This document shows positions 23,316 to 31,250 of a DNA stretch of 61,845 nt, one piece after another. Location: contig JAQXBM010000014.1 of the NCBI GenBank assembly GCA_029252405.1, positions 1-61,845 on the forward strand, read 5' to 3'. Position numbers and translations under genes: made by a program. Below the pieces are notes generated by a model. It was not told the DNA's origin. It did no database searches and saw only the letters and a program-made list of their open reading frames with translations. Source of the stretch: Crocinitomicaceae bacterium (GTDB lineage: Bacteria; Bacteroidota; Bacteroidia; Flavobacteriales_D; Crocinitomicaceae). Numbering within the stretch: the first letter of the stretch is position 1; each line of letters begins with the position of its first letter.

Positions 23316-24440
23316 ATGGAAAAGTTGAAGCGCATATTTCGACTGAGAAACTTTCTGGTCATTAGTTCGGTTCTCTCAATTTTCACGCTTTTACTCTCCT
23401 ACCTGAGCGTTTTTGTTCATCCAGAAACCCTTCGATACCTTCCTGTTTTTGGTTTAGGATACCTAATCATTGTTGGAATTCATCTCGTCCTGTTCGTCGT
23501 ATGGATGTTCATAAAGTCGCGCGTTTGGCTACTAATTATGTTCGGAGCTTTGCTTCTAGGAGGGAATCTTCATTTTCGTTCCATTTCTATCGGCTGGGAC
23601 GATGAAAACACACTCAAATCTGAAGAATACAAGGTGCTCAGTTACAATGTTCGTCTGTTTGATGTCTACAATCAAGATCCTACTCTAGCTAAGAAAAACA
23701 AGGAATCCATTTTCAACTTTTTGGAATCAAGTAAGGCCGATATCTATTGTTTTCAAGAGTTCTATCATCAGGAAGGATCAGAAGAATACGACACAAAGGA
23801 ATCACTCGGAAAAAGGCTGAATACACCCTATCATCATGCTCGTTTATCTGTGAGCGATTATAAAAAACAGTCTTTTGGAGTCGCAATTTTCTCAAAGCAC
23901 GAAATTGTCAGTCAAGGTGAAGTGAGTTTTGATGAAGTGGAGAAAACCTTCAATTATTGCATATACGTGGACATTGTAGCTAAAAAGGATACCATCCGAG
24001 TTTACAACGTACACCTGCAATCCATTCATTTCCAAAAAGACGATTACGCTTTATTCAACGAGGACAATCCTCAAGCATCAAATGAGAACTCTCAAGCTTT
24101 CAAACTATTGAGCAAAGTGCTAGATGCCTACCCTATTCGTGCCGCACAAGCCGTTAAGCTGACGGAGCACATGAAGTTGTCGCCGCATCCCATCATTGTG
24201 TGTGGCGATTTCAATGATGCGCCCATGTCGTATACCTACAATCAATTTCATCGATTTTTGGAAGATGCGTTTGTAAACACCTCATTCGGAATTGGTCGCA
24301 CGTATGCAGGAAAAGTGCCTGCAGGAAGAATTGACTACATTTTTTATGATCAATCCATGGGTTCTCGTAATTTTGTCATTCAAGAGGAAAAATTGAGCGA
24401 CCACTACGCTATTAGTTGTTCCGTTTTCAAAAAGGAATAG
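23316..24440 (+). CDS. Membrane-anchored endonuclease/exonuclease/phosphatase family protein
   Basis: A 374-residue protein with three N-terminal membrane helices (about 14-36, 45-68 and 71-88) followed by an endonuclease/exonuclease/phosphatase (EEP) catalytic domain. EEP motifs are KVLSYNVRLFD, CFQEF (metal-binding Glu), VCGDFNDAPMSYTY (Asp/Asn), GRIDYIFYD and the terminal LSDHYAISC (catalytic His). The fold includes nucleases and phospholipid or sphingolipid phosphodiesterases; with a membrane anchor the substrate may be a lipid or extracytoplasmic polymer. The open frame extends 19 codons into the preceding gene, but the ATG at 23316, four bases after its stop, is the likely start. Confidence 0.88.
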   Translation: MEKLKRIFRLRNFLVISSVLSIFTLLLSYLSVFVHPETLRYLPVFGLGYLIIVGIHLVLFVVWMFIKSRVWLLIMFGALLLGGNLHFRSISIGWDDENTLKSEEYKVLSYNVRLFDVYNQDPTLAKKNKESIFNFLESSKADIYCFQEFYHQEGSEEYDTKESLGKRLNTPYHHARLSVSDYKKQSFGVAIFSKHEIVSQGEVSFDEVEKTFNYCIYVDIVAKKDTIRVYNVHLQSIHFQKDDYALFNEDNPQASNENSQAFKLLSKVLDAYPIRAAQAVKLTEHMKLSPHPIIVCGDFNDAPMSYTYNQFHRFLEDAFVNTSFGIGRTYAGKVPAGRIDYIFYDQSMGSRNFVIQEEKLSDHYAISCSVFKKE

Positions 24441-25058
24441 ATGTTATTAGAAATTAACGAGCATAATATTGACCAACGATCCATCGACGCAGTTGTAAAA
24501 GCGCTGCAAAAAGGTGCCATTATTATTTTTCCGACGGATACGGTTTATGCGATGGGGTGTGATCTCAGAAACAAGAAAGCACTGAAGCAATTAGCGACTT
24601 TGAAAGGGATCAAGTTGAGTAAGTCACGGTTTTCAATTATTTGCTCTGATCTCAGTCATCTTTCCGATTACGTGAAGCAGTTGAGTCGACCTACGTATAA
24701 ATTGCTGAATCGCGCCTTGCCTGGTCCTTACACGTTTGTATTGAATGCCAACAATGAAGTCCCAAAGATGTTCGATAATAAGCGAAAGGAAATCGGGATC
24801 CGAATCCCAAGTAACGACATAGTCTTAAGAATTGTAGAAAGTCTAGGGAACCCATTGGCTACAACTTCTTTACACGATGTAGAAGATGAAATCAAGGATT
24901 ATTTTGTTGATCCCTATGAGATTTATCAGCGTTACGATGACAAAGTGGAGATGATTATTGATGGTGGATATGGTAACCTAGAGGCGTCAACCATTGTTGA
25001 TTGCACGGGAGATGAACCTGAGATTATTCGTCAGGGTATCGCTGAGATTGAACTTTGA
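24441..25058 (+). CDS. Sua5/YciO/YrdC family protein, YciO-like
   Basis: A 205-residue protein of the YrdC-like fold. Early segments IIIFPTDTVYAMGCDLRNKKA and IKLSKSRFSIICSDLS, then PGPYTFVLNANNEVPKMF and RKEIGIRIPSN, match YciO-type proteins more closely than true TsaC; the family KRxxxK...-type loop for threonylcarbamoyl-AMP synthesis is only partly present. It may be the threonylcarbamoyl-AMP synthase for tRNA t6A or a paralogue. It starts on the base after the previous stop codon and closes the mutL operon. No terminator was found within the 91 bases that follow. Confidence 0.85.
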   Translation: MLLEINEHNIDQRSIDAVVKALQKGAIIIFPTDTVYAMGCDLRNKKALKQLATLKGIKLSKSRFSIICSDLSHLSDYVKQLSRPTYKLLNRALPGPYTFVLNANNEVPKMFDNKRKEIGIRIPSNDIVLRIVESLGNPLATTSLHDVEDEIKDYFVDPYEIYQRYDDKVEMIIDGGYGNLEASTIVDCTGDEPEIIRQGIAEIEL

Positions 25059-25149
25059 TTTGATATGTTCACAGCTCTACTTTGTGGAGCGATGTTTATG
25101 GATACTAAATAGACGTTCGAGTATAACTTAAGTTAATTACCACTAGCGA

Positions 25150-26346
25150 ATGATTTTGGATTTCTTTAAAATATTACTTCTTCTAGTCATTCTGTCCCCT
25201 GAGTATTGTTTTTCTCAGGACTTGACAATTCGGGTGAATAACAATCAAAAGTTTTCGAGCAATGAGAGTATTTCGGACATGTTCAATATCAAACTTTCTA
25301 TTGATGGTGATTCCAGAATTGCCACGAAACCAATTTCGAGTGGTAATTCTCGAATCTTTTACTTCTCAGACCTAACGACCTCTCGCGCAATTACCCTAAA
25401 GAAGAATCGAAAGAACAAATCGATTTTTGAGGAGAGGATTAGTAGCATTGCACTTTCGAATAACCAATTGCTAATGCTTGGGAATGCTAGCATTTTTGTA
25501 TTGGAATTATGCGACGATAATTCCTCAATTCGATTAGTAAAACAAATAAACAATAAGGACAATTTTACTTTTTCACGAAGACTAGGCGAGAACATATTCC
25601 TCTCAGTATTCTATGATTTTCACCCTCTGGACGCTGAAAGCAAGCATGTTTGGGCTGTTTTCGACCTAAAATCACTCGAAATTACTCGGAAGAAAGTGAT
25701 GCCTGATAACGATGTGATTTTCTCTTACTTCGTAAATCAACTTCATTCGACCTACAATGATAAGATCGCGCATGCGCTCTCAACGAATTACAAAATTTTC
25801 ATATATGATAGTTTGTTCAATAAAATAGATTCAATCGTTTCCGACGAGTTCAAGTTTGATCGACAACTATTGGTTGAAAACAACCTGACAAGATTCAATT
25901 CAAAAGAACAAATATCAAGACTTAAAAAGTTCGACGATAGCCTTTTCACACGAATGCGGAAGGTGTATTATTGCGATGACTCCACAGTTTACGCACTCAT
26001 TAAAGTTAAGTCCAGTAATCGTCTACGCATGGACAAATGGGGAAAGACGAATAATTCTTGGGAACGAACCGGATCTGGAGATTTTACTGTTTGGTACGAA
26101 GAGGGAAAAGCTTACAATAAAGACGATATATCAACGGCAAGCGACTTTTATCAGAATGTCTTTGATTTGAATCATGTTCAGGGAGATACGTTTGAATTGT
26201 GGTATTATCCATTTATTCCTACTGTGAATACTGAGAGTTTTAATGTAAATAAGGATTATTATGCTCCACAAAACGACTGTATTGTTAATAAAGAAAGCTA
26301 CATCGGGATTAAACAAATTTCCATTACTGATCGCACTGGCCTTTAG
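25150..26346 (+). CDS. Secreted protein of unknown function, propeller-like
   Basis: A 398-residue protein with an N-terminal signal peptide (about residues 1-22, ending CFSQ-D). The rest alternates short strands with turn residues and has repeated segments such as IVSDEFKFDRQLLVENN and TRMRKVYYCDDSTVYALIKVKS, compatible with a beta-propeller of the six-bladed/TolB-like kind found in Bacteroidota, but I cannot identify a family. The next gene begins inside its last 86 bases in another frame, so the two are translationally linked. It is isolated from the mutL operon by 91 bases without a clear promoter. Confidence 0.6.
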   Translation: MILDFFKILLLLVILSPEYCFSQDLTIRVNNNQKFSSNESISDMFNIKLSIDGDSRIATKPISSGNSRIFYFSDLTTSRAITLKKNRKNKSIFEERISSIALSNNQLLMLGNASIFVLELCDDNSSIRLVKQINNKDNFTFSRRLGENIFLSVFYDFHPLDAESKHVWAVFDLKSLEITRKKVMPDNDVIFSYFVNQLHSTYNDKIAHALSTNYKIFIYDSLFNKIDSIVSDEFKFDRQLLVENNLTRFNSKEQISRLKKFDDSLFTRMRKVYYCDDSTVYALIKVKSSNRLRMDKWGKTNNSWERTGSGDFTVWYEEGKAYNKDDISTASDFYQNVFDLNHVQGDTFELWYYPFIPTVNTESFNVNKDYYAPQNDCIVNKESYIGIKQISITDRTGL

Positions 26347-26767
26347 TTTACATTCCAGTGCACAAATACTTGATTCAGTCTACAATCTATCTTTAGAGAA
26401 AGTGGCGCTGATAGATGTTGTTAGTTCTGAAAACTTGATAGTCATCAAGAATACTAATTGTATCTCGTGCGTTGACTATCTTGTTAAAAAATCACCCTAT
26501 AAAGATCTTGTTATTGTCGCAGAGAATTTAAGCGTAGTAGAGTTCGGTAGACTTCGCGAAATGTATAAATTAGGCAGCCATGAAAACGTGTTTTACGTGA
26601 ATCAAGATGGAATTCAATTTACGACGAGTAAAGGACCTGAAATGATACTTAATAATGAATGCATCTTGGATTATGACATGTTAGTGAAACTATCGTCGAA
26701 CTTTACAAGTTGCAGGAGAAAGTTTAAAAAAGCTATTGTCAGAACAGATAATTGTCTGATTCAATGA
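26261..26767 (+). CDS. Small secreted protein with a CxxC motif
   Basis: A 168-residue predicted secreted protein. A basic N-terminal stretch is followed by the hydrophobic signal core FPLLIALAFSLHSSA (about residues 20-34). The mature part has NTNCISCVDYLVKK, a C-x-x-C pair at the end of a strand that recalls thioredoxin-fold redoxins, then beta/alpha alternation and a basic, cysteine-containing tail. The ATG overlaps the 3' end of the upstream gene by 86 bases; an internal TTG seven codons in (26282) is an alternative start. Its pairing with a propeller-like secreted protein suggests a joint extracytoplasmic role, but function is unknown. Confidence 0.55.
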   Translation: MLHKTTVLLIKKATSGLNKFPLLIALAFSLHSSAQILDSVYNLSLEKVALIDVVSSENLIVIKNTNCISCVDYLVKKSPYKDLVIVAENLSVVEFGRLREMYKLGSHENVFYVNQDGIQFTTSKGPEMILNNECILDYDMLVKLSSNFTSCRRKFKKAIVRTDNCLIQ

Positions 26768-26824
26768 TAGGCGCCACTTCACAATTCTAGAATATCAACT
26801 ATCTTAGTTCCGTAAACTTGAACA

Positions 26825-27397
26825 ATGATTCTAATCATCGATTGCGGAAGCAACAAAACGAAATACATCGATCAAATCGTCTATGAATTCATGGATACCA
26901 AGCTCATCTCGCTGATGGACTTTCAAGATGCTGATTTAGATGGGATCAAAGGTGTAATCTTATCTGGAGCTCCCCTCCTAGTCACGGAAATAGATACGAC
27001 TCCCTATCAGGATAAGATGAAATGGATTCTGAACACAGAGCTTCCCGTACTAGGAATCTGCTTTGGACATCAACTTATCGGTCTACTGCATGGTGCCTTT
27101 CCGAATCGAATGCGTGATGATCGAGATTGGCAAGTGATCGAGAGTATCGAGGACAGCCCATTGTTCAATCGATTGCCAAACCAATTCAGGATGATGGAAG
27201 ATCACTGTGAAGCCATCTCAATTCCACCAGGATTCAAGCTAACGGCCTCATCTGACGCCTGCGTAAACGAGGCGATGCAGCACAATGATAAACCGCTATA
27301 CGGCGTTCAATTCCACCCAGAGGTGTCAGGTAATCATGGGGCGGTCCTTCTGGAGAACTTTGTAAAGGTGTGTGAAAGGAATACTAGCGTCCTTTAA
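26825..27397 (+). CDS. Class I glutamine amidotransferase (GMP synthase-like)
   Basis: A 190-residue stand-alone glutaminase domain. The catalytic triad is complete: Cys79 in GICFGHQLIG, His164 and Glu166 in GVQFHPEVSG. The N-terminus (MILIIDCGSNKTKYIDQ) and the oxyanion segment GVILSGAP resemble the amidotransferase subunit of archaeal-type split GMP synthase. No synthetase (ammonia acceptor) partner is adjacent, so the target reaction cannot be stated. It could act with a distant GuaA-like protein or hydrolyse gamma-glutamyl compounds. A weak TATCTTAG (26800-26807) may be its -7 box. A hairpin at 27437-27467 lies downstream. Confidence 0.85.
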   Translation: MILIIDCGSNKTKYIDQIVYEFMDTKLISLMDFQDADLDGIKGVILSGAPLLVTEIDTTPYQDKMKWILNTELPVLGICFGHQLIGLLHGAFPNRMRDDRDWQVIESIEDSPLFNRLPNQFRMMEDHCEAISIPPGFKLTASSDACVNEAMQHNDKPLYGVQFHPEVSGNHGAVLLENFVKVCERNTSVL

Positions 27398-27432
27398 GCG
27401 AGAAACAGAAAATCAAAAGACAATAAAGAACC

Positions 27433-27467
27433 AAAACTTCTTACTATCATATTCAGATAGTAAGAAG
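27433..27467 (-). terminator. Terminator of the T9SS protein gene
   Basis: A perfect 11-bp stem (CTTCTTACTAT 27437-27447 with ATAGTAAGAAG 27457-27467) and a nine-base loop. On the minus strand it is followed by TTTTGG, a short T tract. It lies 39 bases past the T9SS gene stop and may also slow plus-strand read-through from the amidotransferase gene. Confidence 0.55.
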
Positions 27468-27506
27468 TAAGAAATTCGGATGCGGCTTAGTGGTTCAAAC
27501 GTTTTA

Positions 27507-28451
27507 TTATTTAACGACTAATCGCTTGATTTGAACCTCACTCGATTGCTGAACTTGCACGATGTATGCTCCTGTTTTGAGATCAAGCGCTGATAGGTTG
27601 ATTACTTTCTCGTATCCGAGTTCCATAGAGTGTGCTATACGCCCATCAGAATGTAAGATCTGGAGGATACCTGAATCATTTGAAGGAAGATTGATCGTAA
27701 GTTGATTACCATCACTTGGATTTGGGTAAACAACCAATTCATCTCTTACCAACTGAACAGCTACTACATCTGAGTAACTAAAATTCCCATCAAAATCGAT
27801 TTGTTTTAATCTGAAATATTCAAATTGTCCTTGGTTTGGAGATGTAAACGAATAATTCTGTACTTCCTGAGTAGTACCTGCACCTTCAATTCGATTGATA
27901 GCTATCCAGTTCAATCCGTCAGAAGAACCTTCAATGGTGAAGTAATCATTGTCTTTTTCCGTTGCAGTTTGCCAGATGAAATCAACTTCTGATCCACTCG
28001 CTTCTGCGTCAAAATAGTTGAGTTCTATTGGTAGCACGATTCCAATAACAAGAGGTCCTGTTAATTTGCCATCTGTACCTTTCCATACTTTACTGCCGCA
28101 AATACGAATGCTATGACTCGATTGGCCATTCCCAGTTGATTCTATAGATCCAGTAGCAGAAATAATGATGACTGAACCACACGGTAGTCTTAATTTCGCA
28201 CTCGGCGTGTCAAACAAGAAAACTCCGTCAATATTAATTGTTACTGGTGCTCCAGTGATTGTCGTTACAGAAGATAAAGTGACCGTATCGCCTAGGGCAA
28301 TAGTAATATTGTCACCTGCCGATGGAACAACACCGCAGTCCCATGTTGCTGGGTTGTTCCAGTTACCGTTTCCGAGTGATGTACAGTTCGCGGCAAGTGA
28401 ATTGAAAGAAAATAAAACTGATATTACGATTAATATGATGCAGGCTTTCAT
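27507..28451 (-). CDS. Secreted protein with T9SS type A sorting domain
   Basis: A 314-residue secreted protein. A signal peptide (about residues 1-20, cleaved near SLAA-NC) is followed by NGNWNNPATWDCGVVPSAGD and a beta-helical segment (to about residue 130), the start of the G8-like repeat domain common at the N-terminus of Bacteroidota surface proteins. A fibronectin-like stretch PIELNYFDAEASGSEVDFIW comes next. The C-terminal 80 residues are a type IX secretion signal: VVYPNPSDGNQLTI, GRIAHSMEL, GAYIVQVQ and terminal KRLVVK. It should be exported across the outer membrane and attached or released. Monocistronic. Confidence 0.9.
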   Translation of the reverse strand: MKACIILIVISVLFSFNSLAANCTSLGNGNWNNPATWDCGVVPSAGDNITIALGDTVTLSSVTTITGAPVTINIDGVFLFDTPSAKLRLPCGSVIIISATGSIESTGNGQSSHSIRICGSKVWKGTDGKLTGPLVIGIVLPIELNYFDAEASGSEVDFIWQTATEKDNDYFTIEGSSDGLNWIAINRIEGAGTTQEVQNYSFTSPNQGQFEYFRLKQIDFDGNFSYSDVVAVQLVRDELVVYPNPSDGNQLTINLPSNDSGILQILHSDGRIAHSMELGYEKVINLSALDLKTGAYIVQVQQSSEVQIKRLVVK

Positions 28452-28677
28452 AGATAGATGATTTACGGGTTTATATTGCTAAAACGTTTAGTGTGGTCGT
28501 TTGGTTGGCTATTAACCTGTGTGTGCATAGTACTTTTTATCCAAAAATGTCCTGTTATCGATTATTTTGACCCTTTCAATGAACAAATCCAAGAACACCA
28601 AACTCTATAAACGAAACACTGTGGAAAGATAAACTCAATTGCACTCTACTGCGTCGAATTTTGAACGATCTTGCAAC

Positions 28678-29913
28678 ATGATATTGAATCGAATTTGGAT
28701 TGGAATGTTCCTTATTGCCTTCGTAGTAGTTGCTTCGAAGATGATCTTTTGGCATGACATTGATGTGATGAAGAACATGATTGATTCCCTGTCCTCTGCC
28801 GCTAAAGTTGGATTTGAGTTGTCACTTTACCTTACTGGAGCAATGTGCCTTTGGCTAGGGATTATGCGAATTGGGGAAAATGGTGGAGCGATGAGCGCAT
28901 TGACAAGAGCGGTCTCGCCGTTGTTTTCGCGTCTTTTTCCGGAAGTACCGAAAAATCACCCTGCAATTGGTTCGATCATGATGAACTTTAGTGCAAACAT
29001 GCTTGGTTTGGACAATGCCGCTACTCCGTTGGGATTGAAGGCCATGAATGAGTTACAGGAACTCAATGAAGAAAAAGAAAAAGCGTCGAATGCGCAGATC
29101 ATGTTTTTAGTGTTGAACACTTCAGGACTTACGATCATTCCAGTATCTATTTTCGCGCTGAGATCGGGACTTGACTCTCCAACGGAAGTATTCCTTCCCA
29201 TTCTTATTTCAACATTTATTGCAACTTTGGCTGGATTGATATTTGTGTCTATTCGTCAGAAAATCAATCTTCTAAATGGCGTTGTATTAGCTTACATTGG
29301 AACCTTAACCTTGTTTGTAGGGCTGCTACTCTACTATGTTGTGACGCATCCAGAGCATGGTGAGGCAGTATCAATTATCGTCGGAGGAGGTTTAATGTTC
29401 GGAATTATTTTGACGTTTATGTTGATGGCGATTCGAAAGAAAATCAACGTCTACGAATCGTTTATCGAAGGTGCGAAAGGTGGTTTTGATGTTGCCATTA
29501 AAATCATCCCCTATTTGATCGCAATGCTTTGCGCAATTGCCGTATTTAGAGCTTCTGGTGCTCTTGATGGTTTATTGGACGGCGTTCGATGGTTTGTAAT
29601 TTCATTAGGAGTAACAGTCACTGAATGGGTTGATGCTCTCCCTGTCGCATTCATGAAACCACTTAGTGGAAGTGGTGCTCGTGGTGCGTTTGTCGATATA
29701 CTAAATCAGACACAGCAAGGAAATTTACCTCCCATTACCGAGCAAATAGCGGCAACCATGCAGGGAAGCACAGAAACAACTTTCTATGTTTTAGCAGTTT
29801 ATTTTGGGTCAGTTGGAATAAAAAATGTACGTTATGCTGCGACAGCTGGGTTGTTTGCCGATTTTATTGGAATCGTAGCGGCGATAATTGTTTCATATAT
29901 ATTCTTCGGATAG
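28678..29913 (+). CDS. Nucleoside recognition (SpmA/SpmB-like) membrane protein
   Basis: A 411-residue membrane protein with about ten helices, representing a fusion of the two nucleoside-recognition (Gate) domains known separately as SpmA and SpmB in spore formers. The first half contains GAMCLWLGIMRIGENGG and NMLGLDNAATPLG; the second contains KPLSGSGARGAF and GSTETTFYVLAVYFGSVG, both family signatures. A transport or channel role is suspected, but the substrate is unknown. A TTG 13 codons upstream also opens the frame; the ATG at 28678 places the first helix correctly. The next gene starts one base after its stop. Confidence 0.88.
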   Translation: MILNRIWIGMFLIAFVVVASKMIFWHDIDVMKNMIDSLSSAAKVGFELSLYLTGAMCLWLGIMRIGENGGAMSALTRAVSPLFSRLFPEVPKNHPAIGSIMMNFSANMLGLDNAATPLGLKAMNELQELNEEKEKASNAQIMFLVLNTSGLTIIPVSIFALRSGLDSPTEVFLPILISTFIATLAGLIFVSIRQKINLLNGVVLAYIGTLTLFVGLLLYYVVTHPEHGEAVSIIVGGGLMFGIILTFMLMAIRKKINVYESFIEGAKGGFDVAIKIIPYLIAMLCAIAVFRASGALDGLLDGVRWFVISLGVTVTEWVDALPVAFMKPLSGSGARGAFVDILNQTQQGNLPPITEQIAATMQGSTETTFYVLAVYFGSVGIKNVRYAATAGLFADFIGIVAAIIVSYIFFG

Positions 29914-29914
29914 G

Positions 29915-30397
29915 ATGGCGAATTGGTTTAAAAAGAAAAAGCGCGAAATTATCGCAAGTGAATTGTCAGGAACTCCGTTAAAACGGATCGACTATCCTGC
30001 AAAGATTATTGTAGCTTGGAGTAAAGCGATTGAAGGAAATGATGAAATCATGTCATGGTTGAAAGCTAATGGTTACGAGGAATTGTTCATGGCTACTTAC
30101 GCGATCTACCTCAAAGAAGAAGCTCGAAATTGGCTTCAAGACAATGGCTTCGCGCACCTTTTAGCAATGATTAATGCTGCCGAGGGCAATGAAAGTGCTC
30201 AAAAGTGGTTATTAGTCCATGATTTTGAAATATTATATCACATCGCTATGGCTGTGGAAGATGAACAATCTAGTTTCGAATGGATTGGGAAGAACGCGCC
30301 AGCCGATATTTTTATACTCACAAAAACAATTAAAAAGATCAAAGATCAAATTGAAGAGAACCACAATGACGTGCATTCTTTCGGACAGGATCTGTAA
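29915..30397 (+). CDS. Unrecognised soluble helical protein
   Basis: A 160-residue, mostly helical, acidic protein beginning MANWFKKKKREIIASEL. It contains three approximate repeats of about 33 residues, each with a W-L or Y-x-x-L core: NDEIMSWLKANGYEEL, KEEARNWLQDNGFAHL and NESAQKWLLVHDFEIL, and a fourth weaker copy at SSFEWIGKNAPAD. No signal peptide or membrane helix. It starts one base after the nucleoside-recognition gene stop and so is part of the same operon; it may interact with that membrane protein, but no family is recognised. Confidence 0.6.
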   Translation: MANWFKKKKREIIASELSGTPLKRIDYPAKIIVAWSKAIEGNDEIMSWLKANGYEELFMATYAIYLKEEARNWLQDNGFAHLLAMINAAEGNESAQKWLLVHDFEILYHIAMAVEDEQSSFEWIGKNAPADIFILTKTIKKIKDQIEENHNDVHSFGQDL

Positions 30398-30423
30398 GAA
30401 TTTTTTACTTCAAATGATTGTTT

Positions 30424-30431
30424 TAGTTTTG
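30424..30431 (+). promoter_or_regulatory. -7 promoter box for the GT2 gene
   Basis: TAGTTTTG followed by C (TAnnTTTGC) at 30424, 23 bases before the ATG at 30455. No clear -33 box. Confidence 0.5.
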
Positions 30432-30454
30432 CACTACAATTTTGAATAACAGTA

Positions 30455-31198
30455 ATGATAAAGGGAAAAAAACTGATTGTAATTTTGCCAGCCTATAATG
30501 CTGCAAAGACCTTACAAAAAACCTATGATGAGATTCCATTCGACATTGTCGATGAAGTGGTTTTAGTCGACGACAAAAGTAGCGATAACACCTCTGAGTT
30601 GGCACGTGAAATCGGGATCAAGCATGTAATTCGTCACGAGGAAAACAAGGGCTACGGTGGGAACCAGAAGACTTGTTATAACAAAGCCTTGGAATTAGGA
30701 GGAGACATCGTTGTGATGCTCCATCCTGACTATCAGTACACTCCAAAATTGATTGAAAGCATGGCGCATTTGATCGCAAATGACGTTTATCCATGTGTAA
30801 TCGGTTCACGTATCTTGGGTAAAGGTGCTCTCAAAGGAGGAATGCCATGGTACAAATATGTTGCTAACCGTATTCTAACGCTCTCACAAAACATTCTGAT
30901 GAATCAGAAATTGTCTGAGTACCACACCGGCTATAGAATGTTCTCAAAAGAAGTCTTGGAAGGAATCAACTACAACATCAATTCGGATGATTTCATCTTC
31001 GATAACCAGATGTTGGCGCAGATTTTCTACAAAGGATTTGACATCGCTGAAATTACATGCCCAACGAAATACTTCGATGATGCGTCTTCTATCAACTTAG
31101 CGCGTAGTTCGAAATATGGAATGGGAGTTCTTGGTGTTTCTTGGATGTATTTCTTTAACAAGATCGGAATTGCCAAGTCGAAACGATTCCATTCTTAG
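30455..31198 (+). CDS. Family 2 glycosyltransferase, dolichyl/polyprenyl-phosphate type
   Basis: A 247-residue GT2 glycosyltransferase of the DPM1-like group. GT-A hallmarks are LPAYNAAKTLQKT, the nucleotide-binding VLVDDKSSDNT and the metal-binding MLHPDYQYTP region, with EYHTGYRMFSKEVL near the acceptor side. It probably transfers a sugar to a polyprenyl phosphate or a glycan at the inner membrane. It lacks a C-terminal membrane domain. The downstream gene, 52 bases later, encodes an ArnT-like GT39-family enzyme that would use polyprenyl-phosphate sugars, so the two may work together. Confidence 0.88.
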   Translation: MIKGKKLIVILPAYNAAKTLQKTYDEIPFDIVDEVVLVDDKSSDNTSELAREIGIKHVIRHEENKGYGGNQKTCYNKALELGGDIVVMLHPDYQYTPKLIESMAHLIANDVYPCVIGSRILGKGALKGGMPWYKYVANRILTLSQNILMNQKLSEYHTGYRMFSKEVLEGINYNINSDDFIFDNQMLAQIFYKGFDIAEITCPTKYFDDASSINLARSSKYGMGVLGVSWMYFFNKIGIAKSKRFHS

Positions 31199-31250
31199 AG
31201 TTTCAGCTCTGCGCTTCGCATAAACGCGAATTATTAACCAACTCAAAGAA

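Noticed and set aside
25073-25090. Terminator hairpin after the YciO-like gene
   Set aside because: The GCTCTA/TGGAGC stem is short and imperfect and no T tract follows.
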